From Pseudonocardia sp. TRM90224 (lineage in GTDB: Bacteria > Actinomycetota > Actinomycetes > Mycobacteriales > Pseudonocardiaceae): a stretch of 53,415 bases of DNA. Positions 1-7,161 of the stretch are shown piece after piece; the first letter of the stretch is position 1; every line of letters begins with the position of its first letter. The translations under genes and the position numbers were made by a program. The notes under the pieces were generated by a model. It was not told the DNA's origin. It saw nothing but the letters and a program-made list of their open reading frames with translations, and did no database searches. Where the stretch lies: assembly GCF_021245725.1 (NCBI RefSeq), contig NZ_JAJGSX010000047.1:1-53415 (forward strand). The letters are read 5' to 3'.

Positions 1-120
1 TCCCCAACCCTTGGGCGACGGCGCGAACGGCACTCTCGATCGGCCAACGCCAGGAACCTCGGGCGCCGGTCCACCGCAGTGGCTGCGGCGATTCACCTGA
101 CAGCCACGTTCAGGCCCTGT

Positions 121-150
121 GGGGCAGGAAAGTGGCTTTCCCGTCCTCAC
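121..150. repeat. Partial copy of intergenic palindromic repeat family 2
   Basis: Contains GGCAGGAAAGTGGCTTTCCC, which matches the core of longer copies at 17005-17060, 37762-37820 and 48308-48358. It sits just beyond the stop codon of the leftward kinase gene ending at 173, as the other copies sit at gene 3' ends. The core can fold on itself (GGAAAG/CTTTCC). Bases 1-120 show no gene I can support. Confidence 0.6.
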
Positions 151-172
151 GACAGAGCCGCGAGGGCGCGGG

Positions 173-667
173 TCAGGCCAGCGCCACGCGCAGCTGGGCC
201 GCGCACTCCTCGACCGACCGCCCCGCCGTGTCGATCACGACGCGGTCGGTCGCCCACGGCTCGTAGGTGCGCTGCTGGATGTCCGCCCAGGTCGGCAGGG
301 TGTGGTCGGGGATGTCGACGGTGCGCGTGCGGGCCCGCCGTTCGTGCTCGACGGGGTCGGAGCAGACGAACTCGACGTCGACGCACTTCGCCCCGCCGCG
401 ATCGGCGACGTCGTGCCAGCTCTCGCGGGTGACGGCGAGCGCGTTGACCGACTCCGCGAAGACGGTGAACCCCTGCCGCAGCAGGTCCCCGGCCAGCGCG
501 TACCCCGCGCAGTAGCCGAGCGGACCCACCTCGGCACCGGCGCGGGCGATCGCGTTCTCGATGGTGTCGATCCGCACGTAGGGCGCGGACATCTCGTTGG
601 CGACGGCGCGACCCACCGTCGACTTCCCCGTCGCCGGCAGCCCGGAGATCGTGACCAACAGGCTCAT
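173..667 (-). CDS. Small P-loop kinase / AAA-type ATPase
   Basis: 164-residue protein beginning with a beta strand and a Walker A loop (GLPATGKST, residues 9-17), followed by a conserved acidic/aromatic stretch (RIDTIENAI) and an Arg-rich lid-like segment (ERRARTRT). This is the size and layout of single-domain P-loop kinases of the shikimate/gluconate/chloramphenicol phosphotransferase superfamily. The substrate cannot be read from sequence. The ATG start is chosen because the P-loop follows 8 residues later and the protein would otherwise extend into the divergent RidA-like gene. It is divergent from that gene across 39 bases, so the two may share a promoter region. A family-2 repeat lies just downstream. 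Confidence 0.8.
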   Translation of the reverse strand: MSLLVTISGLPATGKSTVGRAVANEMSAPYVRIDTIENAIARAGAEVGPLGYCAGYALAGDLLRQGFTVFAESVNALAVTRESWHDVADRGGAKCVDVEFVCSDPVEHERRARTRTVDIPDHTLPTWADIQQRTYEPWATDRVVIDTAGRSVEECAAQLRVALA

Positions 668-706
668 CGCTCGTCCTCGCTGTCGCAAATGTGCTACCCA
701 CCGTCG

Positions 707-1093
707 ATGGAGCACATCATCGTCCCGGAGCTGCGGGGCTTCGAAGACCGGTGGACGTTCTCGCACGCCGTCCGGCACGGCGGCCTGCTGCACCTGTCCG
801 GGGTCACCGGCACGCGCGCGGACGGTCAGGTGGTGTCCGACCCAGCCGAACAGTTCGAGCAGGTGTTCCGCCACCTCGAGCTCTACCTCCGCGCGGCGGG
901 CGCGCAGCTCACCGACATCATCGAGATGACGAGCTACCACGTCGGCCTCAGGGAGCACCTCGACGCGTTCATGGCCGCCAAGAGCCGCCACATCCGGCAC
1001 CCCTACCCGGCGTGGTCGGCCATCGGTGTCGCCGAGCTGATCACGCCGGGCGCGCTGGTCGAGGTCCGGGTGATCGCGGCCGACCCGCGCTGA
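707..1093 (+). CDS. RidA/YjgF-family protein
   Basis: 128 residues, the standard length of the Rid family, with the hallmark pattern of an early HLSGVTG strand, a QVFRHLELYL helix, DIIEMTSYHV and a C-terminal ALVEVRVIA strand. Canonical RidA enzymes hydrolyse reactive 2-aminoacrylate imines using an Arg in a PAR-type motif near residue 105; here that stretch reads YPAWSAIGV, so the Arg seems to be missing and this is probably one of the non-archetypal Rid subfamilies. Start ATG 707 is preferred over an in-frame ATG at 689 because it aligns with the family N-terminus. Divergent from the kinase gene. Confidence 0.85.
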   Translation: MEHIIVPELRGFEDRWTFSHAVRHGGLLHLSGVTGTRADGQVVSDPAEQFEQVFRHLELYLRAAGAQLTDIIEMTSYHVGLREHLDAFMAAKSRHIRHPYPAWSAIGVAELITPGALVEVRVIAADPR

Positions 1094-1102
1094 CGCCCGA
1101 TG

Positions 1103-1129
1103 GGTCACCTTTTGCCTCCCACCTGCGTC
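1103..1129 (+). promoter_or_regulatory. Candidate ECF41-type autoregulated promoter
   Basis: GGTCACC at 1103-1109, exactly 16 bases, then CGTC at 1126-1129. The published ECF41 consensus is TGTCACA, 16-base spacer, CGTC. The predicted transcript would begin near 1136, which places the sigma factor start at ATG 1168 (GGGGA ribosome site just upstream) rather than ATG 1132. Inference from motif match only. Confidence 0.6.
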
Positions 1130-1167
1130 GGATGGACGACAACACGACGCACCAGCTCGGGGACACG

Positions 1168-2007
1168 ATGGAGACCGACATGACCTTCCAGCGCGAACGC
1201 CGCCAACTGCTCGCCATCGCGTTCCGCATACTCGGCTCGACCGCCGACGCGGAGGACATCGTGCAAGAGGCATGGATCCGGTATGCCCGCGCCGATCTCG
1301 ACACCATCGAGAACGTCGCCGCCTGGCTGACCACCGTCGTCACCCGGCTGTGCCTCGACGTGCTGCGCCGGGCGCACGAGCAGCCCGCCGAGCTGCCCGA
1401 TGAGCCCGACGACGGGAGCGGGCCGGCCGAGACCGCGCTGCTCGCGAGCGAGCTGACCAGCGCATTCGTGGTCGTCATGGAGCGGCTCACACCACCGCAA
1501 CGGGTCGCGCTGATCATGCACGATGTCTTCGGTGCGCCGTTCGACGAGATCGCGCACGTGCTCGACACGACGCCCGGCTCGGCCAAGAAGCTGGCCAGCC
1601 GGGCGCGCGGCCGCGTCCGCGGCGCGACCGCGCCGGCTACGGCCGATCCCGGCGCGACGCGCGAGGTGGTCGGCGCCTTCCTGCACGCCGCGCAGCGCGG
1701 CGACGTCGATGCGCTGCTGGGTGTACTGGCCCCCGACGTGACGCGCACCGCGGATCCGCAAGCCGTCCCGGCCGGCGCCGCGCTGCAGGTGCGCGGCGCC
1801 CGCACGGTCGCCGAGCAGACGCGGAACTTTGCCGCGGCGGCACGGCTGGCCCGGCTCGTCGTGATCGACGGTGAGCCGGGCCTCGCGCTGCGGTCGGGCG
1901 GGCACGTGCGGCTGGCCATCACGTTCCACGTGGTGGCCGACCGGATCGAGCGGTACGACGTCGTCGCGGATCCGCGCCGGCTCGCCCTCCTGAACATCGA
2001 GGACTGA
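1168..2007 (+). CDS. ECF sigma factor, ECF41/SigJ type with SnoaL-like C-terminal domain
   Basis: 279 residues: sigma region 2 at about 8-75 (AEDIVQEAWIRY), region 4 at about 105-155 (LTPPQRVALIMHDVFG, DEIAHVLDTTPGSAKKLASRARGR with a break), then a SnoaL-like domain at about 165-279 ending RYDVVADPRRL. ECF41 sigma factors use this C-terminal domain as a built-in regulator in place of a conventional anti-sigma factor. I chose ATG 1168, which has GGGGA 5-9 bases upstream and lies downstream of the predicted promoter; ATG 1132 and 1180 are alternatives. The next gene (DoxX-like) starts 4 bases after the stop, so it is probably co-transcribed; ECF41 loci commonly encode small redox-type partner proteins. 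Confidence 0.88.
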   Translation: METDMTFQRERRQLLAIAFRILGSTADAEDIVQEAWIRYARADLDTIENVAAWLTTVVTRLCLDVLRRAHEQPAELPDEPDDGSGPAETALLASELTSAFVVVMERLTPPQRVALIMHDVFGAPFDEIAHVLDTTPGSAKKLASRARGRVRGATAPATADPGATREVVGAFLHAAQRGDVDALLGVLAPDVTRTADPQAVPAGAALQVRGARTVAEQTRNFAAAARLARLVVIDGEPGLALRSGGHVRLAITFHVVADRIERYDVVADPRRLALLNIED

Positions 2008-2010
2008 GCG

Positions 2011-2361
2011 GTGGACGGCGCCGCAGTCGTGGTCACGCTGGTGACCGTCGCGATGAACGTCGGGATCGCCGCCGCCGACCTGTCGAGGGCCGGGTTCGTG
2101 CTGGCGAACGCCGGGCAGCTGGGCCTCCCGCCCTCGATGCTGCCGGGGTTGGCCGCGCTCAAGCTGGCCGCCGCGGCCGGGTTGGTGCTGGGCCTGCTCG
2201 GGATCCCGCTGGTCGGGGAGGCCGCAGCGATCGGGCTGGTGGTCTTCTACGTCAGCGCCGTCGCCGTCCACGTGCGGGAGAAGGTCCTGTACAACCTCGC
2301 CTTCCCCGGCACGTTCCTCGCCGCGGCCGTGGCCACCCTCGTCCTCACGATCGCGAACTAG
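2011..2361 (+). CDS. DoxX-like small membrane protein
   Basis: 116 residues with four hydrophobic segments (about 5-25, 45-65, 68-86, 95-114), the topology of the DoxX/DoxD-like family. Begins at GTG 4 bases after the sigma factor stop, so it is read as the second gene of the ECF41 unit and a likely target or partner. Its last 17 bases overlap the 3' end of the convergent ArsR/AHSA1 gene. No catalytic residue can be assigned; members have been linked to redox homeostasis, but the function here is unknown. Confidence 0.78.
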   Translation: MDGAAVVVTLVTVAMNVGIAAADLSRAGFVLANAGQLGLPPSMLPGLAALKLAAAAGLVLGLLGIPLVGEAAAIGLVVFYVSAVAVHVREKVLYNLAFPGTFLAAAVATLVLTIAN

Positions 2362-3136
2362 GCTCCAGCCACGGCACCTCGGAGAGGACGGATCCGGTCT
2401 CCAGGAACGACTTCAGGTTGGCCAGCACACCCGGCCACGTCGCCGCGGAGCCCGCCCGCTCCTCCTCGTCGCGGTAGTTGCCGTCGGTGACGGTGAGCCG
2501 GGTGATGCTGCCGTGCGGCTCGATGTCGAACGTCATGACACCCGGGCCGTTGGGCCGGGTCTCACCGGGGCCGGCGCCGTCGAGCACGAGCCGCCGCGGC
2601 GGGTCGCTCTCCAGCACGGTGCCGATGATGTCGGCGACGCCGGAGCCGTCGGTGCGCCGGTGCTCCCACGACGACCCGACCTCCCAGTCGGAGACGTTGC
2701 CGTGCCCCCACCACTGCCCGGAGAGGGCGGGATCGGTGATCGCCTCCCAGACCTTCTCCGGTGTGCTCTCGATATACGTGACGTATACGAACTCGGGCTT
2801 GCTCATCTGCTGTCCCTCCGCGTGTCGGCGGACCGCGCTCAGCGTGCGCAGCCGCGGACGCTCGAACTTGTCGATCCAGCGCTCCTGGATCTCCTGGAGC
2901 GGGACGGGGTTGAGGTAGTGCAGCTTCTCCCGCCCGCGCTTGACCGTGCTGATCAGGTTCGCCGCTTCGAGCACGGCGAGGTGCTGCGTCGCGGACTGGC
3001 GGGCCATGTCGAGGTGCTCGCACAGCTCGCCCAATGTCTGCCCGTTGTTCTCGTGGAGCAGGTCGAGCAGGTGGCGCCGGCTCGAATCGGCCAGGGCCTT
3101 GAAGACCTTCTCCATCTCTGCGGGCACGTCGGCCAC
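2345..3136 (-). CDS. ArsR-family HTH regulator fused to AHSA1/SRPBCC domain
   Basis: 263 residues. Residues 1-100 are a winged-helix ArsR domain (KALADSSRRHLLDLLHE, then TLGELCEHLDMARQSATQH, VLEAANLI). Residues about 110-255 are an AHSA1-type hydrophobic-ligand fold (YIESTPEKVWEAITDPAL, GQWWGHGNV). The two domains are in a single frame joined through EGQQMSKPEF, so a sensor domain appears welded to the repressor; in relatives the same two domains are often separate neighbouring genes. The start is GTG 3136, two bases after the upstream hydrolase stop; an internal ATG at 3115 is possible. No ligand is predicted. The 3' end overlaps the DoxX-like gene. Confidence 0.85.
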   Translation of the reverse strand: MADVPAEMEKVFKALADSSRRHLLDLLHENNGQTLGELCEHLDMARQSATQHLAVLEAANLISTVKRGREKLHYLNPVPLQEIQERWIDKFERPRLRTLSAVRRHAEGQQMSKPEFVYVTYIESTPEKVWEAITDPALSGQWWGHGNVSDWEVGSSWEHRRTDGSGVADIIGTVLESDPPRRLVLDGAGPGETRPNGPGVMTFDIEPHGSITRLTVTDGNYRDEEERAGSAATWPGVLANLKSFLETGSVLSEVPWLEPSSRS

Positions 3137-3137
3137 T

Positions 3138-3866
3138 TTATGCAGGTATTTGCCTGCATGTCAACAACGCCACCGCGGCGGGATCCTCGACGTGCGCGTT
3201 GTGCCCCAGCCCCGGCAGCTCGACGGGATCGGGGACGATCGCGCGGAGCTGCTCGGCGGCGACCATCGGGTCGCGCTCCCCACGGGCCAGCACGACGGGC
3301 ACCGGCGAGGCCGTGACCAGCGCGGACACCCCGGGCTCCCCGACGCCGAAAGCCGTGGGGTCGAGCGCGGTGCACCAGCCGTCGCCATCACGGACCACGC
3401 CTGCTTCGACGGTCGCGGGGGCGACCAGCCCGGTCAGCCCGGCCACCTTGAGGTGCCGCTCGACGGCTTCCTCCCGCGTCGCGAACCGCATCGGCGGACG
3501 CTGCGCCATCGCCGCCGCCCTGGCCAGCTCCTCGGCGCTCCAAACGACCTTGATGCCGAGCCCGATCACCGCAATGACACCGGGCCGCGCGGCGAGGTGC
3601 AGCCCGACGACGCCACCGAACGAGTGCCCGAGCACCACCGTCCCGGCGGGATCGACGAGATCGGCGACGGCGTCGGCGACCGCGGCGAACGTGTACGCGG
3701 GCAGCGGTGCCGTCGCGCCGTGTCCTGGCAGGTCCGGCGCCGTCCAGGCACCCGGCAGGTGCGCGGCCACCCCCGCCCAGACGTCCGCCGTCGCCCCGAG
3801 CCCGTGCAGCATCAACACCGTCGGCCCACCCGCACCACCACGCAGCACCCGCATGGCCGACAGCAT
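3138..3866 (-). CDS. Alpha/beta hydrolase
   Basis: 242 residues with the alpha/beta-hydrolase fold signature: oxyanion HGLGATADVW, nucleophile elbow GHSFG (Ser near residue 84), acid candidate in ARGERDPM, and catalytic His in LGHNAHVED. Substrate is unknown. It starts 8 bases after the AraC-type regulator stop and ends 1 base before the ArsR fusion, so all three leftward genes form one run. Two in-frame ATGs exist (3866 and 3854); the first is used. Confidence 0.85.
   Translation of the reverse strand: MLSAMRVLRGGAGGPTVLMLHGLGATADVWAGVAAHLPGAWTAPDLPGHGATAPLPAYTFAAVADAVADLVDPAGTVVLGHSFGGVVGLHLAARPGVIAVIGLGIKVVWSAEELARAAAMAQRPPMRFATREEAVERHLKVAGLTGLVAPATVEAGVVRDGDGWCTALDPTAFGVGEPGVSALVTASPVPVVLARGERDPMVAAEQLRAIVPDPVELPGLGHNAHVEDPAAVALLTCRQIPA
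3140..3159. promoter_or_regulatory. Palindrome at ArsR-fusion start, candidate autoregulatory operator
   Basis: ATGCAGG, six bases, CCTGCAT: perfect 7-base arms. It covers the hydrolase stop region and ends 4 bases before the GTG of the ArsR/AHSA1 gene. ArsR proteins typically bind such short inverted repeats overlapping their own promoter; here it would control an internal promoter inside the hydrolase 3' end. It could also be an RNA hairpin affecting the downstream gene. Confidence 0.5.
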
Positions 3867-3874
3867 CCCGAATC

Positions 3875-4717
3875 TCAGGCGCTGACGGGGGCCAGGTTCT
3901 GCCGGCAGGCCTCGGCGTAGGCGACGGGGGTCATGCCGATGGCACGCGTGAAATCGCGAATGAAGTGCGACTGGTCGAAGTAGCCCAGCTCGGTCGCGAC
4001 GTCCGCCCACTGGCGGCGGTGGTCGTCGGCGAGCACAGCGGCCGCCTCGTGGAGCCGGTAGCGGCGCAGCACCCACTTCGGGCTCACGCCGACGTACCGC
4101 GCGAACAGCCGCTGCAACGTGCGCGGCGTGATCGCGAAGCGCTGGGTGACGTCCTCGACCCTGCTGATCGTGCGGTCGTGCAGCAGCGCGGCGACGATCT
4201 CGCCGACGAACCGGACCTGCGGATCGTCGGGCGGCCACCTGGCGCGCAGGAACTCCTCGACGAGCGCGATCCGCCGATCCGTGCGCTCGTCGGCGTCCAT
4301 CGCCCTCGCGAGCGCGGCCGCCGACGGCCCCCACAGCTGCTCGGCGGGCAGCACCCGCCGGGTGATGTCGCCGACCGGGCGGCCGAGGAACGGCAGGAAG
4401 CCACCCGGACGGAACTTCACCCCGAACACCCTGCCGGCACCTCGGTAGACGTAGGTGAAGCGCTCCTCGCCGACGCCGGAGATCGCGAGCCGCCCGGCGT
4501 CGAGTACGAGGTTGACGCACGGGTGCGGCAGCAGCGTGATCGACGCCTCCCGGCCGGGCGGGAGCTCCCACGACACCACCCAGTGGCGCTCGACGAGCGA
4601 GGCGAGATCGGCCGCCGGCGGGAACCGCTCGAGCAGGTGGTGGGACTGCTCGGCGAAGCCGGAACGCACGCCGAGGACGCCGTACTCGCTGGTGGTGGCG
4701 ATCTCGGGGCCGTTCAT
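3875..4717 (-). CDS. AraC-family transcriptional regulator
   Basis: 280 residues. The N-terminal half (RHWVVSWELPPG, PHPCVNLVLD, GVKFRPGGF) matches the DUF6597-like sensor domain common in actinobacterial AraC proteins; residues about 185-275 form the double HTH (ITPRTLQRLFARYVGVSPKW, ATELGYFDQSHFIRDF, GMTPVAY). Start ATG 4717 is preferred; an ATG at 4765 would add 16 residues overlapping the divergent promoter. Divergent from the ArsR/SRPBCC operon at 4794. Confidence 0.87.
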   Translation of the reverse strand: MNGPEIATTSEYGVLGVRSGFAEQSHHLLERFPPAADLASLVERHWVVSWELPPGREASITLLPHPCVNLVLDAGRLAISGVGEERFTYVYRGAGRVFGVKFRPGGFLPFLGRPVGDITRRVLPAEQLWGPSAAALARAMDADERTDRRIALVEEFLRARWPPDDPQVRFVGEIVAALLHDRTISRVEDVTQRFAITPRTLQRLFARYVGVSPKWVLRRYRLHEAAAVLADDHRRQWADVATELGYFDQSHFIRDFTRAIGMTPVAYAEACRQNLAPVSA

Positions 4718-4758
4718 GGCAACAGGATGCCCGCTCACACCGACAACATTCCGCATCA

Positions 4759-4785
4759 TTGACAACTTTTATTGTCGGTGCGACA
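4759..4785. promoter_or_regulatory. Divergent promoter with overlapping inverted repeats
   Basis: TTGACA at 4759-4764; GACAA (4761-4765) and TTGTC (4772-4776) form an inverted repeat, and TGTCG-GTG-CGACA (4773-4785) forms a second one sharing bases. A TANNNT -10 candidate TATTGT lies at 4770-4775, which would give a very short leader before GTG 4794. Probably the binding site for the regulator encoded at 4794. Confidence 0.5.
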
Positions 4786-4793
4786 GTCGTCCC

Positions 4794-5387
4794 GTGCAGG
4801 AGCTCACCGTCATCGCCGACCCGGCCGCGGCCGGAGTCTCGCTCGACCCGATCCGGGCCCGGCTGCTCGCGGAGCTGGTCGAGCCGGGCTCGGCCTCGAC
4901 GCTCGCCGCGAAGGTCGGGCTGGCCCGGCAGAAGGTCAACTACCACCTCCGGACCCTCGAGGAGCACGGCCTCGTCGAGCTCGTCGAGGAGCGACGCAAA
5001 GGCAACATGACCGAGCGGGTCATGCAGGCGACCGCAGCGAGCTACGTGATCTCGCCGGCCACGCTCGGCGCGATCGCGCCCGACCCGGGCCAGGCCCCCG
5101 ACCGGCTCTCGGCGCGCTGGCTCGTCGCCGTCGCCGCACGCACCGTCCGCGAGGTCGGCGAGCTGCTCGCCGGCGCGCGCCGGGCCGGCAAGCGGGTGGC
5201 GACGTTCGCCATCGACGGCGAGATCCGCTTCGCCACGGCGGCCGACCGCGCCGCGTTCGCGGAGGAGCTCGCCGACGCCGTGACGGCGCTGGTCGGCAAG
5301 TACCACGACGAGACCGCACCCGGCGGGCGGCCGCACCGCGTCGTCGTCGCCGTCCACCCCACGACACCTCCGACGGAGAAGCCATGA
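4794..5387 (+). CDS. ArsR-type winged-helix regulator
   Basis: 197 residues with an N-terminal winged helix (about 20-80: SASTLAAKVGLARQKVNYHL followed by EEHGLVELVEERR) and a C-terminal helical part (VAARTVREVGELLAGARR, TAADRAAFAEELADAV) of unclear ligand. It starts at GTG with no obvious ribosome site and a possible -10 about 19 bases upstream. The stop overlaps the next start as ATGA, so the SRPBCC protein is translationally coupled. It probably autoregulates through the palindromes just upstream. Confidence 0.82.
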   Translation: MQELTVIADPAAAGVSLDPIRARLLAELVEPGSASTLAAKVGLARQKVNYHLRTLEEHGLVELVEERRKGNMTERVMQATAASYVISPATLGAIAPDPGQAPDRLSARWLVAVAARTVREVGELLAGARRAGKRVATFAIDGEIRFATAADRAAFAEELADAVTALVGKYHDETAPGGRPHRVVVAVHPTTPPTEKP

Positions 5388-6148
5388 CCGACCGCAAGCT
5401 GGAGAAGACGATCGAGCTGGCCGCCGACCCCGAGGCGGTCTGGGAGGCGATCGCAACCGGCCCCGGGATCTCTGCGTGGTTCGTGCCGAGCGAGACCGAG
5501 CAGCGCGCCGGCGGCGCGATCGTGCAGCGGTTCGGCGGCGGGTTCGACGAGACGGGGCGGATCACCGCGTTCGAACCCGGCCGCCGGTTCGCATACGGCG
5601 CCGCCGAGCCGCCCCCGGACGGCGCCGCGAACTACGCCTTCGAGTTCCTCGTCGAGGGCCGCGACGGCGGTGGGACCGTGCTGCGGTTCGTCCAGAGCGG
5701 GTTCCTGGAGACCGGCTGGGAGGACGAGTACAACAGCTTCGACGCCGGATGGGCGCTGTTCTTCGGCAACCTGCGGGTATACCTCGAGCATTTCGCCGGT
5801 ATGCCGGTGCGCACCGTCGTCGCGATGGGTTACACGCCCGGGAGCGCAACCGACGTGTGGCCGCAGATGCATCGCGCACTGGGCCTCTCCGGACGACCGG
5901 CCGTCGGCGACGACGTCACGCTCGCGCCCGACGGGCCGGCGCCCATCACCGGAGTCGTCGACGTCGCGAACGACGAGTTCCTCGGCGTGCGCTCGGCCAC
6001 CGGCCTGCACCGCATCGGCGCGGAGGGCGAGCACGGCTGCGGGGTGAGCGCCTACCACTACTTCTACGGCGACCCGGTGGACGTCGACGCACTCACGACC
6101 GAGTGGCAGAAGTGGCTGGCCGCGCAGTTCCCGCCACCCGCTGAGTGA
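5384..6148 (+). CDS. SRPBCC/AHSA1 domain protein
   Basis: 254 residues. Residues 1-145 are an AHSA1-type SRPBCC fold (KTIELAADPEAVWEAIATGP, ISAWFVPSE, FRYFEF-like strands, NSFDAGWALFFGNLRVYLEH). The last 100 residues form an additional, partly related segment (VWPQMHRALGL through YHYFYGDPVDVDALTTEW), so the protein is longer than a single-domain member (about 140-160). Coupled by ATGA overlap to the preceding regulator. This is the two-gene version of the regulator/SRPBCC pairing that occurs as a fusion at 2345-3136. Confidence 0.8.
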   Translation: MTDRKLEKTIELAADPEAVWEAIATGPGISAWFVPSETEQRAGGAIVQRFGGGFDETGRITAFEPGRRFAYGAAEPPPDGAANYAFEFLVEGRDGGGTVLRFVQSGFLETGWEDEYNSFDAGWALFFGNLRVYLEHFAGMPVRTVVAMGYTPGSATDVWPQMHRALGLSGRPAVGDDVTLAPDGPAPITGVVDVANDEFLGVRSATGLHRIGAEGEHGCGVSAYHYFYGDPVDVDALTTEWQKWLAAQFPPPAE

Positions 6149-6152
6149 CACG

Positions 6153-6221
6153 AAGTTCCCCACCGTTTTGGGCACTTGCGCGCGTTTTCGGCGCGCATCC
6201 ACCCAAAACGGTGGGGAAGTT
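6153..6221. repeat. Palindromic intergenic repeat family 1, subtype A, copy 1
   Basis: Outer arms TTCCCCACCGTTTTGGG and its reverse complement (6157-6173 and 6202-6218) enclose an asymmetric centre with TGCGCGC/GCGCGCA arms flanked by CACT and TCCA. Located between convergent genes, so a bidirectional terminator is likely. The same asymmetric centre recurs inverted at 36868-36936. Confidence 0.85.
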
Positions 6222-6225
6222 GCGG

Positions 6226-7086
6226 TCAGTGGCCGAGGTGCATGGCCTCGAGACGGCGGATGCGCTCCTCGAGCGGAGGGTGGGTGGAGAACAGCCGGCT
6301 GAGCTGCTCCCCCGCCCGGAACGGGCTCGCGATCATCAGGTGCGACTGCGCGACGAGCTGCGGCTCCGGCGGCAACGGCGCCAGCTGGGTACCGCGCTGC
6401 AGCTTGCGCAGCGCCGACGCCAGCGCGAGCGGGTCGCCCGTGAGCTGGGCGCCGCTCGCGTCGGCCTGGTACTCGCGCGAGCGGCTGACCGACATCTGGA
6501 CGACGGCGGCGGCGACCGGTCCGAGCAGCGCGATCAGGATCATCGCGAGCGGGTTGGGCCGGTCGTCGTCGCCACCGCCGAAGAGGCCGGCGAACATCGC
6601 CATGTTGGCCATGAAGCTCACCATCGACGCGAGCGCACCGGCCACCGAGGAGATCAGGATGTCGCGGTTGTAGACGTGCGACAGCTCGTGCCCGAGCACG
6701 GCACGCAGCTCCCGCTCGTCGAGCAGGGAGAGCAGGCCCGTCGTCGCGCAGACGGCGGCGTGGCGCGGACTGCGACCGGTCGCGAACGCGTTGGGCGCGT
6801 CGGTGGGGCTGATGTAGAGCTGCGGCATCGGCTGCCGGGCAGCGGCGGACAGCTCGCGCACGATCCGGTACATGCCCGGGTGCTCGGCCTGTGTGACGGG
6901 CCGGGCGTGCATCGCCCGCAGCGCGAGCTTGTCGGAGCGGAAGTACGCGTAGCCGTTCAGCGCCAGCGCGAGCACCAGCGCGATGACCAGACCTCCGCGG
7001 CCGAAGAACGACCCGACGAGCAACACCAGCGCGCTCATCACACCGAGCAGCACCGCTGTCTTGAGCCCGTTCACCTGCCTGTGCAC
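6226..7086 (-). CDS. htpX: Membrane zinc metalloprotease HtpX
   Basis: 286 residues, M48 family. Two N-terminal membrane segments (about 8-26 and 31-47), zinc motif HELSH at 133-137, two further hydrophobic stretches (about 145-170 and 182-200), and the third-ligand region SREYQADASGA. HtpX degrades damaged membrane proteins at the cytoplasmic membrane. Length and order match the family. In M. tuberculosis htpX follows the polyprenyl synthase grcC1; here the two are about 11 kb apart on the same strand. Its stop lies 4 bases from a family-1 repeat. Confidence 0.95.
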   Translation of the reverse strand: MHRQVNGLKTAVLLGVMSALVLLVGSFFGRGGLVIALVLALALNGYAYFRSDKLALRAMHARPVTQAEHPGMYRIVRELSAAARQPMPQLYISPTDAPNAFATGRSPRHAAVCATTGLLSLLDERELRAVLGHELSHVYNRDILISSVAGALASMVSFMANMAMFAGLFGGGDDDRPNPLAMILIALLGPVAAAVVQMSVSRSREYQADASGAQLTGDPLALASALRKLQRGTQLAPLPPEPQLVAQSHLMIASPFRAGEQLSRLFSTHPPLEERIRRLEAMHLGH

Positions 7087-7161
7087 TGCAACCGTCCTTC
7101 CACGTCCCCGCTGCTCAACGAGCCACGGACGAGTGGTGTTCCGGTTGTGCCCACACCTGGG

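Noticed and set aside
1132..1167. Sigma factor start at ATG 1132
   Set aside because: It lies at or before the predicted transcript start of the ECF41-type promoter and lacks a ribosome site, whereas ATG 1168 has one.
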